From Plasmopara viticola (lineage: Eukaryota > Oomycota > Peronosporomycetes > Peronosporales > Peronosporaceae): a stretch of DNA of 64,000 nt. The notes under the pieces are model-generated. The model did not search any database. It had not been told where the DNA came from and saw nothing but the letters and a program-made list of their open reading frames with translations. Location: NCBI GenBank assembly GCA_001695595.3, contig MBPM02000049.1, positions 496,001 to 560,000 of the forward strand, given 5' to 3'. Positions 57,529 through 64,000 of this stretch are shown here, in pieces. The position numbers and the translations under genes are program-made. How positions within the stretch are numbered: the stretch's first letter is position 1; each line of letters opens with the position of its first letter.

Positions 57529-57613
57529 GGTATCTTGCCCGAGTGGTCTTAGGGGGCGGACTTAAGATCCGCTAGACATGCCAGTCTGCGTGGGTTCAAA
57601 CCCCACAGATACC
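57529..57613 (+). tRNA. tRNA-Leu(UAA), type A
   Basis: Complete cloverleaf; D-loop variant TCTTAG. Confidence 0.93.
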
Positions 57614-57918
57614 ACGGTTTATTTTCGCAAAACAAAGAAAGCAATGGTCGTTGCTGCTATATGTTGTTTGTAATTTATACTCGGATCGCACTTTGTGGTA
57701 AAATAATTTGGACTTTCCGAAGCAGGTCCCATATATTAACTAGTTTTCGCCACGATCAAAAGGAAGCCTTCTCAAGCATATAGTTGTGAACAAGTGATGC
57801 GGGGCTTTCAATTGCTGAGCTGGCAACTAGCTACGGCATATTGTAGTGCATAAACTGAAATACAATGTCGCTATATAAAAGTCGCGTTTTAAAGCTTGAG
57901 TGATCTTGACGTAAATAA

Positions 57919-58002
57919 GGTATCTTGCCCGAGTGGTCTAAGGGGGCGGACTTAAGATCCGCTAGACATGCCAGTGTGCGTGAGTTCAAACCCGCAATTA
58001 CC
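57919..58002 (+). pseudogene. tRNA-Leu(UAA)-like, type B
   Basis: Type B changes plus one missing C in the T-stem (AAACCCGC). Confidence 0.85.
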
Positions 58003-58343
58003 ACATCGTACTTATCATCGTTCAAGTATTCGCAGCACACGATTTTTTGTCGCAAAACAAAAAGCTATTGTCGTTGCTGCTATATGCTTTTGGTAATTTG
58101 TGCTCGTATCGCACTTTGATGTGATATATATTGAGTTCGCCGAAGCAGGTCCCATAGAATAACTAAGTTGCCAGCACGGTCAAAAGAAAGGCTTCTTAAA
58201 GCATATTGTTGTGAATTAGTGGTGCGGGCTTTCAATTGCTGAGCTGACAACCAGTTACGGCATATTGTAGTGCATAAAATATAATACAATGTCGCTATAT
58301 AAAAGTCGCGTTTTTGAAGCTTGAGTGATGTAGACGTAAGCGA

Positions 58344-58428
58344 GGTATCTTGCCCGAGTGGTCTAAGGGGGCGGACTTAAGATCCGCTAGACATGCCAGT
58401 CTGCGTGGGTTCAAACCCCACAGATACC
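58344..58428 (+). tRNA. tRNA-Leu(UAA), type A
   Basis: Identical cloverleaf to the copy at 56711. Confidence 0.95.
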
Positions 58429-58733
58429 ACGGTTTATTTTCGCAAAACAAAGAAAGCAATGGTCGTTGCTGCTATATGTTGTTTGTAATTTATACTCGGA
58501 TCGCACTTTGTGGTAAAATAATTTGGACTTTCCGAAGCAGGTCCCATATATTAACTAGTTTTCGCCACGATCAAAAGGAAGCCTTCTCAAGCATATAGTT
58601 GTGAACAAGTGATGCGGGGCTTTCAATTGCTGAGCTGGCAACTAGCTACGGCATATTGTAGTGCATAAACTGAAATACAATGTCGCTATATAAAAGTCGC
58701 GTTTTTAAAGCTTGAGTGATATTGACGTAAGCG

Positions 58734-58814
58734 GGTATCTTGCCCGAGTGGTCTAAGGGGCGGACTTTTTGCGCAAACATGCCAGTCTGCGTGGGTTCAA
58801 ACCCCACAGATACC
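58734..58814 (+). pseudogene. tRNA-Leu-like, type A, anticodon arm replaced
   Basis: Acceptor, D- and T-arms intact, but the anticodon arm reads CGGACTTTTTGCGCAAACAT, with no pairing stem and no UAA loop; an internal T-run would also stop pol III. Confidence 0.85.
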
Positions 58815-59063
58815 ACGGTTTATTTTCGCAAAACAAAGAAAGCAATGGTCGTTGCTGCTATATGTTGTTTGTAATTTATACTCGGATCGCACTTTGTGGT
58901 AAAATAATTTGGACTTTAAGCGCATATAGTTGTGAACAAGTGATGCGGGCTTTCAATTGCTGAGCTGGCAACTAGCTACGGCATATTGTAGTGCATAAAC
59001 TGAAATACAATGTCGCTATATAAAAGTCGCGTTTTAAAGCTTGAGTGATCTTGACGTAAATAA

Positions 59064-59148
59064 GGTATCTTGCCCGAGTGGTCTAAGGGGGCGGACTTAA
59101 GATCCGCTAGACATGCCAGTGTGCGTGAGTTCAAACCCCGCAATTACC
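59064..59148 (+). pseudogene. tRNA-Leu(UAA)-like, type B
   Basis: Standard type B changes. The spacer before it is about 60 bp shorter than usual. Confidence 0.85.
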
Positions 59149-59485
59149 ACATCGTACTTATCATCGTTCAAGTATTCGCAGCACACGATTTTTTGTCGCA
59201 AAACAAAAAGCTATTGTCGTTGCTGCTATATGCTTTTGTAATTTGTGCTCGTATCGCACTTTGATGTAATATATATTGAGTTCGCCGAAACAGGTCCCAT
59301 AGAATAACTAAGTTGCCAGCACGGTCAAAAGAAAGGCTTCTTAAAGCATATTGTTGTGAATTAGTGGTGCGGGCTTTCAATTGCTGAGCTGGCAACCACT
59401 TACGGCATATTGTAGTGCATAAAATATAATACAATGTCGATATATAATAGTGCGTTTTTAAAGCTTGAGTGATATACGTAAGCGA

Positions 59486-59570
59486 GGTATCTTGCCCGAG
59501 TGGTCTTAGGGGGCGGACTTAAGATCCGCTAGACATGCCAGTCTGCGTGGGTTCAAACCCCACAGATACC
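59486..59570 (+). tRNA. tRNA-Leu(UAA), type A
   Basis: Complete cloverleaf; D-loop variant TCTTAG. Confidence 0.93.
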
Positions 59571-59876
59571 ACGGTTTATTTTCGCAAAACAAAGAAAGCA
59601 ATGGTCGTTGCTGCTATATGTTGTTTGTAATTTATACTCGGATCGCACTTTGTGGTAAAATAATTTGGACTTTCCGAAGCAGGTCCCATATATTAACTAG
59701 TTTTCGCCACGATCAAAAGGAAGCCTTCTCAAGCATATAGTTGTGAACAAGTGATGCGGGGCTTTCAATTGCTGAGCTGGCAACTAGCTACGGCATATTG
59801 TAGTGCATAAACTGAAATACAATGTCGCTATATAAAAGTCGCGGTTTTAAAGCTTGAGTGATATTGACGTAAGCGA

Positions 59877-59961
59877 GGTATCTTGCCCGAGTGGTCTTAA
59901 GGGGCGGACTTAAGATCCGCTAGACATGCCAGTCTGCGTGGGTTCAAACCCCATAGATACC
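59877..59961 (+). tRNA. tRNA-Leu(UAA), type A variant
   Basis: Complete; D-loop TCTTAAG, and the last T-stem base makes a G-T pair (CCCAT), as in the minus-strand copy at 44304. Confidence 0.9.
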
Positions 59962-60267
59962 ACAGTTTATTTTCGCAAAACAAAGAAAGCAATGGTCGTT
60001 GCTGCTATATGTTGTTTGTAATTTATACTCGGATCGCACTTTGTGGTAAAATAATTTGGACTTTCCGAAGCAGGTCCCATATATCAACTAATTTTCGCCA
60101 CGATCAAAAGGAAGCCTTCTCAAGCATATAGTTGTGAACAAGTGATGCGGGGCTTTCAATTGCTGAGCTGGCAACTAGCTACGGCATATTGTAGTGCATA
60201 TAGTGAAATACAATGTCGCTATATAAAAGTCGCGTTTTTAAAGCTTGAGTGATATTGACGTAAATAA

Positions 60268-60351
60268 GGTATCTTGCCCGAGTGGTCTAAGGGGCGGACT
60301 TAAGATCCGCTAGACATGCCAGTGTGCGTGAGTTCAAACCCCACAGATACC
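60268..60351 (+). pseudogene. tRNA-Leu(UAA), B/A chimera
   Basis: 84 nt. Type B variable arm and T-stem 5' strand (GTGTGCGTGAG) followed by the type A 3' end (CCCACAGATACC) and type A downstream spacer. The acceptor stem pairs, the T-stem has one mismatch. Confidence 0.8.
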
Positions 60352-60655
60352 ACGGTTTATTTTCGCAAAACAAAGAAAGCAATGGTCGTTGCTGCTATAT
60401 GTTGTTTGTAATTTATACTCGGATCGCACTTTGTGGTAAAATAATTTGACTTTCCGAAGCAGGTCCCATATATAACTAATTTTCGCCACGATCAAAAGGA
60501 AGCCTTCTCAAGCATATAGTTGTGAACAAGTGATGCGGGGCTTTCAATTGCTGAGCTGGCAACTAGCTACGGCATATTGTAGTGCATAAACTGAAATACA
60601 ATGTCGCTATATAAAAGTCGCGTTTTTAAAGCTTGAGTGATCTTGACGTAAATAA

Positions 60656-60739
60656 GGTATCTTGCCCGATTGGCTTAGGGGGCGGACTTAAGATCCGCTA
60701 GACATGCCAGTGTGCGTGAGTTCAAACCCCGCAATTACC
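60656..60739 (+). pseudogene. tRNA-Leu(UAA)-like, type B
   Basis: Type B changes plus a damaged D-arm (CGATTGGCTTAGG), which alters the A-box. Confidence 0.85.
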
Positions 60740-61077
60740 ACATCGTACTTATCATCGTTCAAGTATTCGCAGCACACGATTTTTTGTCGCAAAACAAAAA
60801 GCTATTGTCGTTGCTGCTATATGCTTTTGGTAATTTGTGCTCGTATCGCACTTTGATGTGATATATATTGAGTTCGCCGAAGCAGGTCCCATAGAATAAC
60901 TAAGTTGCCAGCACGGTCAAAAGAAAGGCTTCTTAAAGCATATTGTTGTGAATTAGTGGTGCGGGCTTTCAATTGCTGAGCTGGCAACCACTACGGCATA
61001 TTGTAGTGCATAAAATATAATACAATGTCGCTATATAAAGTGCGTTTTTAAAGCTTGAGTGATATAGACGTAAGCGA

Positions 61078-61161
61078 GGTATCTTGCCCGAGTGGTCTAA
61101 GGGGGCGGACTTAAGATCCGCTAGACATGCCAGTCTGCGTGGTTCAAACCCCACAGATACC
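61078..61161 (+). tRNA. tRNA-Leu(UAA), type A with T-stem deletion
   Basis: 84 nt; one G missing in the T-stem (CGTGGTTCAAACC), which weakens the B-box. Possibly inactive or a base-calling error. Confidence 0.75.
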
Positions 61162-61465
61162 ACGGTTTATTTTCGCAAAACAAAGAAAGCAATGGTCGTT
61201 GCTGCTATATGTTGTTTGTAATTTATACTCGGATCGCACTTTGTGGTAAAATAATTTGGACTTTCCGAAGCAGGTCCCATATATTAACTAGTTTTCGCCA
61301 CGATCAAAAGGAAGCCTTCTCAAGCATATAGTTGTGAACAAGTGATGCGGGCTTTCAATTGCTGAGCTGGCAACTAGCTACGGCATATTGTAGTGCATAA
61401 ACTGAAATACAATGTCGCTATATAAAGTCGCGGTTTTAAAGCTTGAGTGATATTGACGTAAGCGA

Positions 61466-61550
61466 GGTATCTTGCCCGAGTGGTCTTAAGGGGCGGACTT
61501 AAGATCCGCTAGACATGCCAGTCTGCGTGGGTTCAAACCCCACAGATACC
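61466..61550 (+). tRNA. tRNA-Leu(UAA), type A
   Basis: Complete cloverleaf; D-loop TCTTAAG. Confidence 0.93.
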
Positions 61551-61856
61551 ACGGTTTATTTTCGCAAAACAAAGAAAGCAATGGTCGTTGCTGCTATATG
61601 TTGTTTGTAATTTATACTCGGATCGCACTTTGTGGTAAAATAATTTGGACTTTCCGAAGCAGGTCCCATATATCAACTAATTTTCGCCACGATCAAAAGG
61701 AAGCCTTCTCAAGCATATAGTTGTGAACAAGTGATGCGGGGCTTTCAATTGCTGAGCTGGCAACTAGCTACGGCATATTGTAGTACATAAACTGAAATAC
61801 AATGTCGCTATATAGAAGTCGCGTTTTTAAAGCTTGAGTGATCTTGACGTTAATAA

Positions 61857-61940
61857 GGTATCTTGCCCGAGTGGTGTAAGGGGCGGACTTAAGATCCGCT
61901 AGACATGCCAGTGTGCGTGAGTTCAAACCCCGCAATTACC
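61857..61940 (+). pseudogene. tRNA-Leu(UAA)-like, type B
   Basis: Type B changes; D-loop GGTGTAAG, one G fewer in the following run. Confidence 0.85.
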
Positions 61941-62281
61941 ACATCGTACTTATCATCGTTCAAGTATTCGCAGCACACGATTTTTTGTCGCAAAACAAAA
62001 AGCTATTGTCGTTGCTGCTATATGCTTTTGGTAATTTGTGCTCGTATCGCACTTTGATGTAATATATATTGAGTTCGCCGAAACAGGTCCCATAGAATAA
62101 CTAAGTTGCCAGCACGGTCAAAAGAAAGGCTTCTTAAAGCATATTGTTGTGAATTAGTGGTGCGGGCTTTCAATTGCTGAGCTGACAACCAGTTACGGCA
62201 TATTGTAGTGCATAAAATATAATACAATGTCGCTATATAATAGGTGCGATTTTGAATCTTGAGTGATATAGACGTAAGCGA

Positions 62282-62365
62282 GGTATCTTGCCCGAGTGGT
62301 CAAGGGGGCGGACTTAAGATCCGCTAGACATGCCAGTCTGCGTGGGTTCAAACCCCACAGATACC
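62282..62365 (+). tRNA. tRNA-Leu(UAA), type A, short D-loop
   Basis: 84 nt; D-loop one base shorter (GGTCAAGG). All stems pair. Confidence 0.88.
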
Positions 62366-62669
62366 ACGGTTTATTTTCGCAAAACAAAGAAAGCAATGGT
62401 CGTTGCTGCTATATGTTGTTTGTAATTTATACTCGGATCGCACTTTGTGGTAAAATAATTTGGACTTTCCGAAGCAGGTCCCATATATAACTAATTTTCG
62501 CCACGATCAAAAGGAAGCCTTCTCAAGCATATAGTTGTGAACAAGTGATGCGGGGCTTTCAATTGCTGAGCTGGCAACTAGCTACGGCATATTGTAGTGC
62601 ATAAACTGAAATACAATGTCGCTATATAAAAGTCGCGTTTTAAAGCTTGAGTGATCTTGACGTAAATAA

Positions 62670-62754
62670 GGTATCTTGCCCGAGTGGTCTAAGGGGGCGG
62701 ACTTAAGATCCGCTAGACATGCCAGTGTGCGTGAGTTCAAACCCCGCAATTACC
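62670..62754 (+). pseudogene. tRNA-Leu(UAA)-like, type B
   Basis: Standard type B changes. Confidence 0.85.
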
Positions 62755-63096
62755 ACATCGTACTTATCATCGTTCAAGTATTCGCAGCACACGATTTTTT
62801 GTCGCAAAACAAAAAGCTATTGTCGTTGCTGCTATATGCTTTTGGTAATTTGTGCTCGTATCGCACTTTGATGTAATATATATTGAGTTCGCCGAAGCAG
62901 GTCCCATAGAATAACTAAGTTGCCAGCACGGTCAAAAGAAAGGCTTCTTAAAGCATATTGTTGTGAATTAGTGGTGCGGGCTTTCAATTGCTGAGCTGAC
63001 AACCAGTTACGGCATATTGTAGTGCATAAAATATAATACAATGTCGATATATAATAGGTGCGTTTTTTGAAGCTTGAGAGATATAGACGTAAGCGA

Positions 63097-63181
63097 GGTA
63101 TCTTGCCCGAGTGGTCTAAGGGGGCGGACTTAAGATCCGCTAGACATGCCAGTCTGCGTGGGTTCAAACCCCACAGATACC
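63097..63181 (+). tRNA. tRNA-Leu(UAA), type A
   Basis: Identical cloverleaf to the copy at 56711. Confidence 0.95.
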
Positions 63182-63485
63182 ACGGTTTATTTTCGCAAAA
63201 CAAAGAAAGCAATGGTCGTTGCTGCTATATGTTGTTTGTAATTTATACTCGGATCGCACTTTGTGGTAAAATAATTTGGACTTTCCGAAGCAGGTCCCAT
63301 ATATAACTAATTTTCGCCACGATCAAAAGGAAGCCTTCTCAAGCATATAGTTGTGAACAAGTGATGCGGGGCTTTCAATTGCTGAGCTGGCAACTAGCTA
63401 CGGCATATTGTAGTGCATAAACTGAAATACAATGTCGCTATATAAAAGTCGCGTTTTAAAGCTTGAGTGATCTTGACGTAAATAA

Positions 63486-63570
63486 GGTATCTTGCCCGAG
63501 TGGTCTAAGGGGGCGGACTTAAGATCCGCTAGACATGCCAGTCTGCGTGGGTTCAAACCCCATAGATACC
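63486..63570 (+). tRNA. tRNA-Leu(UAA), type A variant
   Basis: Complete; CCCAT T-stem variant. It stands where a type B copy would be expected: the upstream spacer is the one that normally leads to type B. Confidence 0.9.
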
Positions 63571-63866
63571 ACAGTTTATTTTCGCAAAACAAAAAAGCTA
63601 TTGTCGTTGCTGCTATATGTTTTGGTAATTTGTGCTCGTATCGCACTTTGATGTAAATAATTTGAGTTCGCCGAAGCAGGTCCCATATATAACTAAGTTT
63701 GCCACGGTCAAAAGAAAGGCTTCTTAAAGCATATGTTGTGAATTAGTGGTGCGGGCTTTCAATTGCTGAGCTGACAACCAGTTACGGCATATTGTAGTGC
63801 ATAAAATATAATACAATGTCGCTATATAAAAGTCGCGTTTTTAAAGCTTGAGTGATATGACGTAAA

Positions 63867-63951
63867 GGTATCTTGCCCGAGTGGTCTAAGGGGGCGGACT
63901 TAAGATCCGCTAGACATGCCAGTCTGCGTGGGTTCAAACCCCACAGATACC
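63867..63951 (+). tRNA. tRNA-Leu(UAA), type A
   Basis: Identical cloverleaf to the copy at 56711; the upstream spacer has small deletions (GATATGACGTAAAGG). Last copy before the right edge. Confidence 0.94.
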
Positions 63952-64000
63952 ACGGTTTATTTTCGCAAAACAAAGAAAGCAATGGTCGTTGCTGCTATAT

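Larger units (their letters stand above)
54376..64000. repeat. Right part of the tRNA-Leu tandem array (orientation switch at 56.4 kb)
   Basis: Minus-strand units to about 56.4 kb, plus-strand units from 56.5 kb to the right edge and beyond. Type A units are about 390 bp long and type B units about 425 bp; many pairs form an A+B dimer of about 815 bp. Spacers are over 90 percent alike by eye. Each unit has a TATATAA about 45-50 bp before the tRNA, the A-box/B-box inside it, and T-runs after it. Confidence 0.95.

Noticed and set aside
56717..63982. Many 60-126-codon open frames containing EWSKGADLRSARHA or its reverse-strand counterpart
   Set aside because: They are translations of the tRNA-Leu body and its spacer, repeated with each unit and in conflicting frames; no protein is implied.

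Overview
The window looks like nuclear DNA of an oomycete (Phytophthora / downy-mildew group). Supporting signs are short GT-AG introns (60-92 nt) with CTAAC-like branch sites, a perfect match to the oomycete initiator element (CATTYBNCAWTTT) upstream of the LEO1 gene, compact gene islands separated by long gene-empty stretches, and decayed LINE, pogo-like and MULE-like elements. The species cannot be fixed from sequence alone. An intact kinesin-2 gene (flagellar transport) fits a lineage that still makes zoospores; that is inference.

Layout. 1-7.9 kb: about 23 copies of a 345-bp (115-codon) tandem repeat running off the left edge, open on both strands but broken by small indels. 8.4-10.9 kb: a kinesin-2 heavy chain on the minus strand. 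10.9-21.2 kb: no convincing gene, only small direct repeats. 21.2-23.2 kb: an ankyrin-repeat protein carrying SILK-type and RVxF-type phosphatase-1 docking motifs. 23.7-27.6 kb: a Cdc6/Orc1-family AAA+ ATPase (two exons) with a long N-terminal extension made of a PWWP-like segment and four copies of an aromatic module. 27.6-36.4 kb: mostly empty, with one dead pogo-like element flanked by TA. 36.4-38.7 kb: a second protein with the same four-module array but no ATPase, and a cluster of CDK-type S/T-P-x-K/R sites. 38.8-39.4 kb: a 107-residue coiled-coil protein split over five tiny exons. 39.5-40.9 kb: LEO1 (Paf1 complex), divergent from the five-exon gene across a 74-bp gap.

41.6-64 kb: a large tandem array of tRNA-Leu(UAA) genes, with 34 recognisable copies plus one 5' fragment split off by an insertion. 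Copies left of 56.4 kb are on the minus strand and those to the right are on the plus strand. The orientation switches at a pair of palindromes (56404-56516). In the right half, intact type A genes are interspersed, largely in alternation, with a type B pseudogene form sharing the same damage, giving a higher-order unit of about 815 bp. The array decays towards its left border, where several copies have changed anticodons (UAU, CAA, UGA, CGA on a Leu body). One tRNA copy is split in its D-loop by an 8-kb block (46380-54375) containing a dead LINE and LTR-like debris.

The replication-type genes (Cdc6-like ATPase, its ATPase-less module paralogue) and LEO1 lie together in 17 kb. The shared module array is the strongest candidate for an undescribed system: an oomycete licensing factor whose N-terminal chromatin-binding-like array also exists as a stand-alone protein.
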